A program made the position numbers and the translations under genes. A stretch of 52,277 nucleotides of DNA from Psychrobacter nivimaris (GTDB lineage: Bacteria > Pseudomonadota > Gammaproteobacteria > Pseudomonadales > Moraxellaceae): NCBI RefSeq assembly GCF_009812035.1, contig NZ_VZIZ01000021.1, positions 1 through 52,277 of the forward strand, in the 5' to 3' direction. The notes below the pieces were generated by a model. It saw only the letters and a list, made by a program, of their open reading frames with translations, was not told the DNA's origin and did no database searches. Positions within the stretch are counted from its first letter, which is position 1, and each line of letters starts with the position of its first letter. Positions 7,702-17,890 of the stretch are shown piece by piece.

Positions 7702-9525
7702 ATGAGAAATAATACCAATTTATTACCTATAAAAAATACAAAACCTATCGCGCTATATAATAGTAAGCAGGTTTATGCGATGGAACAGGCTTGGTTTTCA
7801 CAAGGATACGACAGTTTTGGTTTGATGAAACAAGCGGCTTGGCAAATGACACAGCAAATAGAGCAGATTTATGAGCAAAGAAACGTCAGTGCCAGCCATT
7901 CTACCAACACTAACATTTATCACCGTAGTGCTTATCCACGTCAAGCAAGTATCTGGGTAGGGAAAGGTAACAATGGTGGTGATGGCTGGCTTATCGCTTA
8001 TTATTTACAGCAAGCTGGCTGGCAAGTAGAAGTAATAACAGTTGGCTTTAGTGAAAATTATTTTGATCTCCATGATCAATCAGTAACTTCTAAAACTCCT
8101 AACAATGGAGACAGCGATAGTAGCAATATTACTGACTCGATAAAGGCATTACAGATAGCTTTAGCTAGCAGCTGTCACTATCAACGATTTGAAGACATTG
8201 TTAGTCACGATGATGCGGATAAAAGAGTTTTGCCAGCTGATATCTATATCGATGCATTATTTGGTATTGGCTTAGATCGTGCACCAGAAGTCGTTTATAA
8301 ATCAGCTATTAAAGCTTTTAATAACTTTACTCAACAAAATAACGCCTTAGCAATAGCAGTCGATATTCCAAGTGGGTTAGTGGCTTCTACTGGTGAGGTG
8401 TTCGAACGCATAGCAATACAAGCTGACGTGACTCTATGTTTGATTGCGCGTAAGTTTGGTCTGCATACTAAAGATGGTACAGACTATAGCGGAGATATAG
8501 TCGATATACCGTTGATACCTTATCAAATGGCGCTTCAGCAAACAGCCAGCAATGACACGATACCTGAAAAAAATGCCAGTCAAGCATTTGGGCCAGTTGC
8601 CACGCTGCTGACGGCTGCGCATAGTATGAAGCCGCGGCGCCAAAACAGCTACAAAGGTAGCTATGGTCATGTGCTAGTCATTGGCGGAAATCGCATCGAT
8701 GGCTCTCAGGGTATGGGTGGTGCTGCCATACTGTCTGCAGCCAGTACGATGGCGACAGGTGCTGGTAAAATAACAGTTGCCTGTCATGAGGCTTTTCATG
8801 GGTCGTTACTGACTTCATTGCCAGATGCGATGACTATTAATCTACATGACGCAAGCGGCGTAAGAGATTTAATCAAGCAGGCCAGTGTCGTTGCCATTGG
8901 GATGGGACTTGGCCGTGACGAAAAAGCCAACGCATTATTTATTGATTATGTACAGGCTGCTATAGAGAGTGAAAAATCAATTGTGATCGATGCTGATGGT
9001 CTTTATCACTTGGCATCACTGCACATGGGTAATCATGAGCTAATAACAGAGTTACGAGAATACAGTACTAATCATCGGGTTTGCTTGACGCCACATAGTG
9101 GGGAAGCAGCTAGACTACTTGATCAAAAGATAAGTAAGATTGAGTCAAATAGACTGCAAGCTATAAAACAGTGTGCTGCAACATATGGCGGTGACTGGGT
9201 GTTAAAAGGGGCAGGATCTTTAGTGCTAGAGCAAGAAAAGGGAGGAGAAAACGTATACGTATGTAATGTAGGGAATGCTGGCATGGCAACCGCTGGCATG
9301 GGTGATGTGCTATCTGGGGTGACCGCTGGACTATTGGCACAGCAAGATTTATCAGCAGAGGTACGTAGCTTACATCAAGCGGTTCTTATACATGGGTTTG
9401 CAGGAGATGTATTGGTGAGTCAAGCGAATAACAACACCAATACATTGCTAGTGGGGCAAAGAGGGCTACAAGCTCAAGATATGCCAGCAGCCATTCGTCA
9501 CGTCATGCAGCTTATGATAGTTTGA
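7702..9525 (+). CDS. nnr: Bifunctional NAD(P)H-hydrate epimerase/dehydratase
   Basis: Repairs hydrated NAD(P)H: the N-terminal YjeF domain epimerises NAD(P)HX and the C-terminal carbohydrate-kinase-like domain dehydrates it with ADP. The epimerase motif GKGNNGGDG lies at residues 87-95 and a VDIPSG segment near 220. The kinase domain starts around residue 310 (GSYGHVLVIGG). The phosphate-binding motif GNAGMATAGMGDVLSG lies near 524-539. At 607 residues it is somewhat longer than E. coli Nnr (515); polar insertions near residues 60-80 and 120-150 explain this. tsaE, the usual neighbour, is absent downstream. Confidence 0.95.
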   Translation: MRNNTNLLPIKNTKPIALYNSKQVYAMEQAWFSQGYDSFGLMKQAAWQMTQQIEQIYEQRNVSASHSTNTNIYHRSAYPRQASIWVGKGNNGGDGWLIAYYLQQAGWQVEVITVGFSENYFDLHDQSVTSKTPNNGDSDSSNITDSIKALQIALASSCHYQRFEDIVSHDDADKRVLPADIYIDALFGIGLDRAPEVVYKSAIKAFNNFTQQNNALAIAVDIPSGLVASTGEVFERIAIQADVTLCLIARKFGLHTKDGTDYSGDIVDIPLIPYQMALQQTASNDTIPEKNASQAFGPVATLLTAAHSMKPRRQNSYKGSYGHVLVIGGNRIDGSQGMGGAAILSAASTMATGAGKITVACHEAFHGSLLTSLPDAMTINLHDASGVRDLIKQASVVAIGMGLGRDEKANALFIDYVQAAIESEKSIVIDADGLYHLASLHMGNHELITELREYSTNHRVCLTPHSGEAARLLDQKISKIESNRLQAIKQCAATYGGDWVLKGAGSLVLEQEKGGENVYVCNVGNAGMATAGMGDVLSGVTAGLLAQQDLSAEVRSLHQAVLIHGFAGDVLVSQANNNTNTLLVGQRGLQAQDMPAAIRHVMQLMIV

Positions 9526-9547
9526 TATTTGCTTTCAAGAGATTTGA

Positions 9548-10045
9548 CTAGGTAGAAGGGTTGGAGCAATACTGAGTAATCGCTTGCTGTACGCGCTCGC
9601 GCTTAAGCTCAATCTCACGACCATCTAGATACTGGCGTTTGCCGTTAGCATCCATCTCATAGATACGGCCGCCGACATTGAGGTTAGTTAAATTGTTACG
9701 TAGTGATTGGCAGCGTTGAGCATTAGCCTGAGCTTCTTGTTCTTTAATACGTGCTTCAAGTGCTGCTACTCGTTGTTCTTCTGCCGTTTGAGCATTGCTG
9801 CTCTGGTTGGGATCTGTTTTTCCTGCCATTTGTCCTGCATTGTTCTGTCTGCCGTCACTACGAAACTCAATCAGTTCAATATTTTTGCCGACTTGCGGCG
9901 CATGTTGGCTATATTTTACTTCACCATGTGCCCCAATAGATTTATAAACTTGAATAGCCTGACTGGCATTCATGGACAGCATTAGCATACACGCAGTACT
10001 CATCAACAGTTTGGCAGCGGTATTTATCTTAGACGCATATGCCAT
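9548..10045 (-). CDS. Secreted DUF4124 protein
   Basis: A 165-residue protein with a signal peptide (hydrophobic ~11-27, probable cleavage after SQA at 30). The mature start, QVYKSIGAHGEVKYSQHAP, is the DUF4124 pattern (xxYKWxDxxGxxxYS). A coiled-coil-like stretch (~88-110) precedes a C-terminal region with two cysteines that could form a disulfide. It is likely periplasmic; the function is unknown. It is convergent with nnr with only 22 bp between stop codons. Confidence 0.8.
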   Translation of the reverse strand: MAYASKINTAAKLLMSTACMLMLSMNASQAIQVYKSIGAHGEVKYSQHAPQVGKNIELIEFRSDGRQNNAGQMAGKTDPNQSSNAQTAEEQRVAALEARIKEQEAQANAQRCQSLRNNLTNLNVGGRIYEMDANGKRQYLDGREIELKRERVQQAITQYCSNPST

Positions 10046-10915
10046 AGTAGCAATCCTCTTATTTAATAAAAATCAAATGTATATGGGTGTAAATATAACA
10101 CTTGAACGTTTTATTGGTAGTAATAATGTATCGACTATCGATTCTAGCAAATAATACTTATCAATGTATATTATTTAATAACTAATAGTTTGGGATAGGC
10201 TTTAGAAGTTTTTCTTGACAATAACTCGTAAACCATCGAATATAATAGCAGTTGATTGGTCAGTGAGCGGCTTTTACGATGTTGCCGTGGCACTTGAGAA
10301 AGAAAACGACGAGTTACTTATCGGTAGCTTATGCAGTTTTATTTCCTTTGTGATAATGATATAGCAAGCGTAGTGGCAAAACGACCACTATTGATAGCGA
10401 TACATTGTCTCCGGACTTATCTGTCTACAATGACTAAGATAAACTTATTATTTGAAATGTGCTAAATGTGTTTTTAGCAGTTGTATCAAAAGCGATATAG
10501 TACGCCGTTGAGAGATTTCCCCAAAGCCTATTGTAAGTTGTAAAGATCTTATAATTTAGCATTGGCTATGAAGTTTTTTTGCTTGTATATATTGATGCAT
10601 CTGTACAAATAAAGTCACACGAATAAAGTCACAATAGGTACTTGCTAGTATCGAACCTCAATAATAAGCACCTTCTTTTATAGATGCACTCGCATCTTGT
10701 CACTGTATATCGATAAACATCCATCACAAAGCTGACCTAAAATACACTGCTATGTTTGATTAGTATTGTCCTATCAGACAGTTTTAATTAAACCTATTGG
10801 GCAGATATTCTTGATATGGACAAGAATTAGCGATCATTCAATAAGTAAAAATAACGACGGTAAGTAGTTATTTTTGCTCATAGAATCCCGCAAATTCTCG
10901 CCGCAAAAAAAGGTG
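10046..10915 (+). promoter_or_regulatory. 870-bp leader region upstream of ilvB
   Basis: No gene longer than about 25 codons is supported here. It contains TTGACA (10215-10220) and TATAAT (10241-10246), but 20 bp apart, so this is at best a weak promoter. Further on are an imperfect repeat TAGTGG/CCACTA and the hairpin listed at 10847-10875. The length suggests a long regulated 5' leader for the ilv operon. I found no convincing branched-chain-rich leader peptide. Confidence 0.4.
10847..10875 (+). promoter_or_regulatory. Hairpin with T-run ahead of ilvB, possible attenuator
   Basis: Perfect 9-bp stem AAAAATAAC/GTTATTTTT (10847-10855 with 10867-10875) with an 11-nt loop, about 40 nt before the ilvB start. 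It has the form of a weak AT-rich terminator. Its place at the end of a long ilv leader would fit attenuation, but the stem is weak. Confidence 0.35.
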
Positions 10916-12748
10916 ATGACAGTGACGCAAACCACGCAAAGTCCGAACATGACGGGACATACCCAAACGGGTAATGCCGCCAAAAATTTTGAACAAAAGC
11001 AACAACGTCTTGCAGAAGGTAGTGCACAGCCTGTGATGCTATCGGGCGCTGAAATGCTAGTGCAAGCACTGACTGACGAAGGTGTCGAATACATCTTTGG
11101 CTATCCAGGTGGCGCGGTCTTACACATTTATGATGCGCTGTTTCAGCAAGAAAATATTGAGCACATCTTAGTACGTCACGAGCAAGCAGCGGGCCACATG
11201 GCCGATGCTTATTCGCGAGTCACTGGCAACACGGGTGTTGTATTAGCAACATCAGGCCCTGGTGCAACCAATACCGTGACAGCTATTGCTACTGCCTTTA
11301 TGGATTCTGTACCAATGGTTGTAATCGCAGGTCAGGTGCCAAGCAGCCTAATCGGTGAAGATGCTTTCCAAGAAACAGATATGGTAGGTGTATCACGTCC
11401 TATCGTTAAGCATAGCTTCCAAGTACGTCATGCTAGCGAAATTCCAATGATTGTAAAAAAGGCATTTTATATTGCCCAGACTGGTCGCCCAGGCCCTGTT
11501 GTCATTGATGTGCCAAAAGACATGACTGCGCCTAGCGAAAAGTTCGCTTACGAATATCCAGAAGAAGTATTTATACGTTCGTATCAGCCTTCACTCAAAG
11601 GTCACAGCGGTCAAATCAAAAAAGCCATTGAAACGCTATTAGCAGCGCAGCGTCCTGTTGTATATGCAGGCGGCGGTGTGATTTGGAGCAATGCGCACGA
11701 AGAGTTAACAGATCTTGCACATCGTCTGAATTTACCAGTGACTAATACTTTGATGGGTCTTGGTACATTCCCTGGCTCTGATCGTCAGTTCTTAGGTATG
11801 CTTGGCATGCACGGTACTTACGAAGCCAATATGAGCATGCATCATGCTGATGTGATTTTAGCCGTCGGCGCGCGTTTCGATGATCGTGTGACCAACAACG
11901 TTAAAAAATTCTGCCCTAACGCAACCATTATTCATATCGATATCGATCCTGCGTCAATTTCAAAAACGATTCTTGCGCACATTCCTATCGTAGGCGATGT
12001 GAAGTCGGTCTTAACGGACATGCTAGAGATCGTTGGTCAAGACAAGCAGTTAGAGCAGCACGCATTGCTCGATTGGTGGTCACAAATTAATGAGTGGCGT
12101 AAGCGTCATGGTTTACGTTATGACACCAGCACAGATAATGGGATTAAGCCACAAAGTGTCGTACAAGCTTTAGATAAAGTGACTAACAGTAACGCTATTA
12201 TCACAAGTGACGTTGGTCAGCATCAGATGTTTGCGGCACTTTACTATACTTACAATGAGCCACGTCAATGGCTGAATTCAGGTGGTCTTGGTACCATGGG
12301 TGTTGGTCTGCCGTATGCAATGGCTGCCAAACTTGCCAATCCTGAGCGTGATGTGGTTTGTATTACTGGCGAAGGCTCTATTCAGATGAATATCCAAGAG
12401 CTATCGACCTGCTTGCAATATAACTTACCAGTTAAAATTCTCAACATTAACAATGCGCAGCTTGGTATGGTGAAGCAGTGGCAAGATATGCTGTATGAAG
12501 GTCGTCATGCCCAGTCTTATATGAACTCCTTACCAGATTTTGTCAAATTGGCTGAAAGCTATGGTCATGTCGGTATCAAAATTACTGACCCTGCGACCAT
12601 GGAGGCACAATTGGCTGAAGCAATGGCTATGAAAGACAAACTGGTATTTATCGATGTTTACGTCGATCGTAATGAGCATGTATATCCAATGCAAATCGCT
12701 GGACAGGCCATGCGTGATATGTGGTTAACAAAAGGGGAGCGTACCTAA
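10916..12748 (+). CDS. ilvB: Acetolactate synthase, large catalytic subunit
   Basis: A ThDP-dependent enzyme that condenses two pyruvates to acetolactate, or pyruvate with 2-oxobutyrate, as the first common step to valine, leucine and isoleucine. The catalytic Glu is E89 in [15 protein letters not shown]. The ThDP/Mg motif starts GEGSIQMN near residue 485 and ends in NN. The C-terminal [11 protein letters not shown] segment is typical. The start is uncertain: ATG 10916 has AAGG only 2 nt away, whereas GTG 10922 has it at 8 nt. The first ~40 residues are a polar extension. The stop overlaps the ilvH start by 1 bp (TAATG). Confidence 0.95.
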   Translation: MTVTQTTQSPNMTGHTQTGNAAKNFEQKQQRLAEGSAQPVMLSGAEMLVQALTDEGVEYIFGYPGGAVLHIYDALFQQENIEHILVRHEQAAGHMADAYSRVTGNTGVVLATSGPGATNTVTAIATAFMDSVPMVVIAGQVPSSLIGEDAFQETDMVGVSRPIVKHSFQVRHASEIPMIVKKAFYIAQTGRPGPVVIDVPKDMTAPSEKFAYEYPEEVFIRSYQPSLKGHSGQIKKAIETLLAAQRPVVYAGGGVIWSNAHEELTDLAHRLNLPVTNTLMGLGTFPGSDRQFLGMLGMHGTYEANMSMHHADVILAVGARFDDRVTNNVKKFCPNATIIHIDIDPASISKTILAHIPIVGDVKSVLTDMLEIVGQDKQLEQHALLDWWSQINEWRKRHGLRYDTSTDNGIKPQSVVQALDKVTNSNAIITSDVGQHQMFAALYYTYNEPRQWLNSGGLGTMGVGLPYAMAAKLANPERDVVCITGEGSIQMNIQELSTCLQYNLPVKILNINNAQLGMVKQWQDMLYEGRHAQSYMNSLPDFVKLAESYGHVGIKITDPATMEAQLAEAMAMKDKLVFIDVYVDRNEHVYPMQIAGQAMRDMWLTKGERT

Positions 12749-13245
12749 TGCAACAACAACATCTGATTTCGGTATTGATGGAAAACGAAGCGGGTTCGTT
12801 GTCGCGGTTAGTCGGCTTGTTCTCACAACGTGGCTACAATATCGAAACTTTGAACGTCGCACCTACTGATGACCCAAGTATCTCACGTCTAACGGTTACG
12901 ACCATTACTTCACCAGAAAGAATTGAGCAAATCACCAAACAATTGCATAAATTGATTGAAGTGGTTAAAGTGCTTAATCTGACAGAGAACGTACACGTTG
13001 AGCGTGAATTGATGCTCATTAAAGTCCGTGCAACAGGCGGTGTTCGTGAAGAGATTAAACGTAGCGCAGATATTTTCCGTGCACAAATCGTTGATGTAAA
13101 TTCGAACTTATATACGATTCAAATCGTGGGCGACAAAGCCAAACTTGATGGTTTTATCGATGTGATTGGCCGTGAGCGCATTATGGAAGTGGTTCGCTCA
13201 GGTGTGATTGGTATTGCCCGCGGTGAAAAAACCCTAAGCATTTAA
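12748..13245 (+). CDS. ilvH: Acetolactate synthase, small regulatory subunit
   Basis: A 165-residue regulatory partner of the large subunit. It carries an N-terminal ACT domain (HLISVLMENEAGSLSRLVGL, then GYNIETLNVAPT) that in this family binds valine for feedback inhibition, and a C-terminal ALS domain ending GVIGIARGEKTLSI. The start at 12748 overlaps the ilvB stop and follows AGGGGAG, so translation is coupled. Length is normal for IlvH. Confidence 0.95.
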   Translation: MQQQHLISVLMENEAGSLSRLVGLFSQRGYNIETLNVAPTDDPSISRLTVTTITSPERIEQITKQLHKLIEVVKVLNLTENVHVERELMLIKVRATGGVREEIKRSADIFRAQIVDVNSNLYTIQIVGDKAKLDGFIDVIGRERIMEVVRSGVIGIARGEKTLSI

Positions 13246-13293
13246 TTGTTTATCAAAACCAGTTTAAACCAATATTTATTTATCTAATCAACA

Positions 13294-13337
13294 AAGCGCT
13301 TATCTTAGTTATTATATTGACTACAGCATAAGCGCTT
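13294..13337. repeat. Inverted repeat of palindromic units between ilvH and ilvC
   Basis: AAGCGCTTAT (13294-13303) and ATAAGCGCTT (13328-13337), 24 nt apart. Each arm contains the 8-bp palindrome AAGCGCTT. The pair could form a hairpin or be two copies of an operator controlling ilvC. It has no T-run and so is not a classic terminator. Confidence 0.6.
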
Positions 13338-13358
13338 ACTATCCATGGCAAGCCATGA

Positions 13359-14396
<1,038 letters not shown>

Positions 14397-14449
14397 GTTT
14401 TATACAAATGAAAATCTTATTCAGATAAAAATCTGATTTAGATGAAGTA

Positions 14450-14483
14450 GCCCGTGTTATCACTTGATAGCATGGGTTTTTTT
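14450..14483 (+). terminator. Terminator after ilvC
   Basis: An 11-bp stem with two wobble pairs (CCCGTGTTATC with GATAGCATGGG), a 4-nt loop and seven Ts. Confidence 0.8.
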
Positions 14484-14693
14484 ATGCAAAGTATTTGATA
14501 GATACTTTTCGCTTTGACTTGAATATGGGCTATCAGTTGAAAACCAGTAATTGCTGCCCAATATAAGCAGGCACCTTAACATTGGCCAAAGCGCCTTTGC
14601 GATTAACATCCGTCATTGTTCTTACCCGTTTCTAAGTATTCGAAGCGGGCGGATGCTTCATTCTCACTTTCTATAGATAATAGGTTGTATGCT

Positions 14694-15125
14694 GTGCAAA
14701 TATCTTATGCAGACTGGCTAACGCCGCAATTCGTATATATTACTCTTAGCGCTGTGGTAGCAGTTTTAATTTGGATAGAAGGGGAAATGCTCAAACAGAC
14801 CGATGGTAAACTGCCTCAATCTAAATTCTTCAAAGTCAGTTCATTGTTAGATACTCTATGGTTCTTCATATCAGTGGTGATTTTATACGTTATTGATTTG
14901 ACCCCATTAGCTATCGCAGTGCCTGCTGCATATGGCATATACACGACCTTTGGCTGGATATATGGTACCAAGCTACTGAAGCGTAAAGGTATCCCTGACT
15001 CTCCTAAAGACTTGGTCATTCCAGCCAAGTATATTGCCTATAGTCAGTCATTTTCATTGGTGTTTTTTGCGTTATGTTTGCTTGTATTGAGTTCAGCATG
15101 GCTACCAACATCACCATTGCAGTGA
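14694..15125 (+). CDS. Small integral membrane protein, unknown function
   Basis: About 143 residues with four hydrophobic segments, roughly residues 11-27, 46-66, 70-85 and 115-135 from this start. Short charged loops such as KLLKRKGIPDSPKD separate them. I do not recognise the family. The frame is open from a TTG at 14616, but the first ~25 residues of that version are polar and lack a ribosome-binding site. GTG 14694 has TAGG 9 nt upstream and is my preferred, uncertain, start. TTG 14685 is another option. Confidence 0.55.
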   Translation: MQISYADWLTPQFVYITLSAVVAVLIWIEGEMLKQTDGKLPQSKFFKVSSLLDTLWFFISVVILYVIDLTPLAIAVPAAYGIYTTFGWIYGTKLLKRKGIPDSPKDLVIPAKYIAYSQSFSLVFFALCLLVLSSAWLPTSPLQ

Positions 15126-15322
15126 TTGATATTCCAACCTACTATCATCTATGTCGACTTATTTAATTAGTGGTTTACTAATGAAGTTGTAGTACATCTA
15201 TAAATAAAAACTATTTTATATCAATAAGATATAGAACTGATTACTATCGATGTTAGCTTGCAACAATGGTTAGTATTTATTTACAAAAATCAGCAATTTA
15301 GACTGTTCCTACCATAGAAAAC

Positions 15323-15488
15323 TGTTATAATCAGACTGTACTCAAAATATTTGAGGCAAAAAATTCAAATTTTCTTTAAGAACATTTAGCATTTTTGGCC
15401 GCCGCATTTAGCAAAAAATATTAGGGTATATATCAATTAATCGGTGATGACACAAGTCTCGCCAACAGTTAAAGAGTCAGGAAAATTT
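15323..15488 (+). promoter_or_regulatory. Extended -10 promoter and long 5' leader of the cold-shock gene
   Basis: TGTTATAAT at 15323-15331 is an extended -10 (TGn plus perfect TATAAT) without a good -35. It leaves an untranslated leader of about 150 nt before the ATG. Long leaders are characteristic of cspA-type genes, where they act as RNA thermosensors. The assignment rests on position; I did not fold it. Confidence 0.5.
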
Positions 15489-15701
15489 ATGTCAGATAAA
15501 GTTGAAGGCACTGTAAAGTGGTTTAATGAAGCTAAAGGTTTTGGTTTTATCGCTCAAGACAACGGCGGACAAGACGTATTCGCTCACTACAGCGCTATCC
15601 AAGGTAACGGTTTCAAAACTCTAGCCGAAGGCCAAAAAGTGTCTTTCATCTTAGGTGATGGCAAAAAAGGCCCACAAGCTGAGCAAATCGAAGCTATCTA
15701 A
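15489..15701 (+). CDS. Cold-shock domain protein, CspA family
   Basis: A 70-residue single cold-shock domain. It contains [15 protein letters not shown], which includes RNP1, and the RNP2-like DVFAHYSAI. The last residues PQAEQIEAI fit the family. It binds single-stranded RNA/DNA and acts as an RNA chaperone. The ATG at 15489 follows AGGAAA; the upstream open frame back to 15444 belongs to the leader. A strong terminator follows. Confidence 0.93.
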   Translation: MSDKVEGTVKWFNEAKGFGFIAQDNGGQDVFAHYSAIQGNGFKTLAEGQKVSFILGDGKKGPQAEQIEAI

Positions 15702-15818
15702 TCTCATTTATTATTAGGTTAACTGCTTGTCAGTAAACTTAATGACAATAAGATTATCAATATGCATTGATTACTTTGTTTGTTAAAACAATAAAAATAC
15801 TGTATCGACTTTAAAAAG

Positions 15819-15847
15819 AAGCAACCTCTTATCAGGTTGCTTTTTTT
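15819..15847 (+). terminator. Terminator after the cold-shock gene
   Basis: Stem AAGCAACCT/AGGTTGCTT (15819-15827 with 15834-15842), a 6-nt loop and a run of seven Ts, about 120 nt past the stop codon. Confidence 0.88.
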
Positions 15848-15968
15848 ATGGGACTTTTTTGATATGACAAAGTGTTCTTTAGATAAATTGCTATTGATTT
15901 TGACAGTTAACATCATCAGGTAATAACGAACAATAATTTAATAAAGATGTAATAGATAAGGTTGTATT

Positions 15969-16538
15969 ATGAAGTGGGAAAACTGGCTTTCAATTGACTG
16001 GCAACAAGTGCTCGGGATTTCTTTATCTGCTATAGGCTTTTACGTAGGATTGATGCTGTTTACTCGATTGATGGGTTTACGCAGTTTTTCCAAGTTATCA
16101 AGCCATGATTTTGCCATGACCGTTGGTATTGGTAGTATATTAGCGTCGACAGTGTTGTCAGATAAGCCTTCTCTACTTCAAGGATTGTTTGCTGTTGCGG
16201 TGCTATTCTTGATACAGGGTGTTATTTCAATTATCAGACGCAAAATAAAACCGCTAAAAGCTTTGATAGACAATCAAGCTATTATCCTAATGGCTCATGG
16301 TGAATATTTAGAAGACAACTTAAAAGAAGCCAATCTTAGTACCAGCGATGTGCAGGAAGTGCTACGTAAAAATGGTATCAAAGCGAAAACAGAAGTGTTT
16401 GCGGTGATTATGGAGACGACAGGTGATATGAGTGTCATCAAAAGTAACGATGTTGAACCTGACTGGTCTTTATTTGACGATATACGAGATAGCGAATTAT
16501 TGCTTGGCGCTAGTAAGAATAGTAAGTCGCAGGTCTAG
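15969..16538 (+). CDS. DUF421 (YetF-type) membrane protein
   Basis: A 189-residue protein with two or three N-terminal membrane segments (~15-33, 52-62 and 68-85). The conserved LMGLRSFSKLSSHDFAMTV motif is the DUF421 signature. A cytoplasmic alpha/beta domain follows, with ALIDNQAIILMAHGEYLEDNLK and a central VLRKNGIK. YetF proteins are implicated in spore and stress biology in Bacillus; a role here is unknown. It stands alone. Confidence 0.85.
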   Translation: MKWENWLSIDWQQVLGISLSAIGFYVGLMLFTRLMGLRSFSKLSSHDFAMTVGIGSILASTVLSDKPSLLQGLFAVAVLFLIQGVISIIRRKIKPLKALIDNQAIILMAHGEYLEDNLKEANLSTSDVQEVLRKNGIKAKTEVFAVIMETTGDMSVIKSNDVEPDWSLFDDIRDSELLLGASKNSKSQV

Positions 16539-16988
16539 CTTGCCTAACTATTCTCATCCGTTAACTTCAAAGAGATAAATAATAACAAAATATTAAGTAA
16601 ACCTAAGGTTTAGAATGCTATAAAGGGTATGAGCATTTTGAGCTGTTGAACCATAAAAATCTTGAAACGATGCGCTTATAGAGTATTTATTATAGAGTGT
16701 TGACAAATTTATGACGCATTATTCACGGCGTTGTCTTGACCTTATCTGCCTGCTGACGCAAGATACATAGGTCTGATAATAACGGTCGGCTTAGCTTTAG
16801 CAGATTTCATTAGTAAGAGATACAATGCTAATATGCTCTTAGGTATTGGCTCATCTTTCTTAGTTAACTATATTCTGTTGATGTAGTAATAACCTTGAGC
16901 AGTATTTTGAACGACAATTTGAACCACAACGAACCTTTGGTTCTTAACTGACAATTTTTAACTCATAACATTAATAAACGAGGAACGT
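16539..16988. other. 450-bp gap before etfB with one possible membrane-protein remnant
   Basis: No complete gene is supported. At 16740-16886 a 48-codon open stretch without a proper start encodes a strongly hydrophobic sequence (RYIGLIITVGLALADF, then LLGIGSSFLVNYILLM). It may be the C-terminal remnant of a membrane protein. A small GAACC/GGTTC hairpin lies near 16930. The etfB promoter should be here, but I see no clear consensus. Confidence 0.3.
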
Positions 16989-17738
16989 ATGAAAGCATTA
17001 GTAGCGGTCAAGCGTGTCATTGATTATAACGTAAAAGTTCGTGTAAAAGCCGACAACTCTGGCGTTGACTTATCAAACACTAAAATGTCAATTAACCCTT
17101 TTGATGAAATCGCAGTAGAAGAAGCGGTTCGTCTAAAAGAAGCTGGCATCATTGATGAGATCATTGTTGCTTCAATCGGTCCAAAAGAGTCACAAGAGCA
17201 GATTCGTGCAGCCCTAGCGCTAGGTGCTGACCGTGGTGTATTAGTTGTAAGTGACGAAAAGCCATATCCACTACAAGTTGCTAAGATTCTAAAAAGTATC
17301 GCCGAAGCTGAAAGCACTGATATTATCTTATTAGGTAAGCAAGCGATTGATGATGACAACAACCAAACTGGTCAGATGCTAGCGGCATTGATGGGTATCG
17401 GTCAGGGTACGTTTGCATCAGAAGTAAAAGTTGAAGGCGACAAAGTAAACGTAACGCGTGAAATCGATGGTGGCTTACAAACAGTTGCTCTTGATTTGCC
17501 AGCAGTCATCACGACTGACCTACGTTTGAATGAGCCACGTTATGCTAAATTGCCTAACATCATGAAAGCGAAGAAAAAGCCACTTGATGAGAAAACGCCA
17601 GCAGATTTCGGTGTTGATATGACATCTAAGCAAGAGATTATTAAAGTCGTGCCACCTGCTGACCGTAAAGCTGGTATTACAGTAGGTTCAGTTGATGAGT
17701 TGGTCGATAAGCTAAGAAACGAAGCAAAAGTCATTTAA
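16989..17738 (+). CDS. etfB: Electron transfer flavoprotein, beta subunit
   Basis: With EtfA it forms the heterodimer that accepts electrons from acyl-CoA and other dehydrogenases and passes them to ETF:ubiquinone oxidoreductase. The protein has 249 residues. It starts [19 protein letters not shown], contains [17 protein letters not shown] (~35-51) and the [10 protein letters not shown] signature near 75, and ends with a basic lysine-rich segment. Order, length and the 152-bp gap to etfA are those of an etfBA operon. Confidence 0.96.
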   Translation: MKALVAVKRVIDYNVKVRVKADNSGVDLSNTKMSINPFDEIAVEEAVRLKEAGIIDEIIVASIGPKESQEQIRAALALGADRGVLVVSDEKPYPLQVAKILKSIAEAESTDIILLGKQAIDDDNNQTGQMLAALMGIGQGTFASEVKVEGDKVNVTREIDGGLQTVALDLPAVITTDLRLNEPRYAKLPNIMKAKKKPLDEKTPADFGVDMTSKQEIIKVVPPADRKAGITVGSVDELVDKLRNEAKVI

Positions 17739-17890
17739 TGTTTTAATGATTGGATACTTCGCTACGGCATATCCTGTACAAGGCTGTGAATTTGACTGCT
17801 TTATCTTAGATTAAATGATAGTTTCTCAAATAGCTTTGTACACAAACAACCGCATGAATAGATAATACGAATATATAAAGGACTAAAACC

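Noticed and set aside
9707..9985. Plus-strand frames opposite the DUF4124 gene
   Set aside because: Antisense shadows rich in Cys, Phe and Leu; the minus-strand gene has a proper signal peptide and domain.
10215..10246. TTGACA and TATAAT as a strong ilv promoter
   Set aside because: The spacer is 20 bp, well beyond the 16-18 bp optimum; mentioned only as weak.
10279..10353. 24-codon frame starting ATGTTGCCG, considered as an ilv leader peptide
   Set aside because: It has no run of Ile, Leu or Val codons, no ribosome-binding site, and lies some 500 bp from the hairpin before ilvB.
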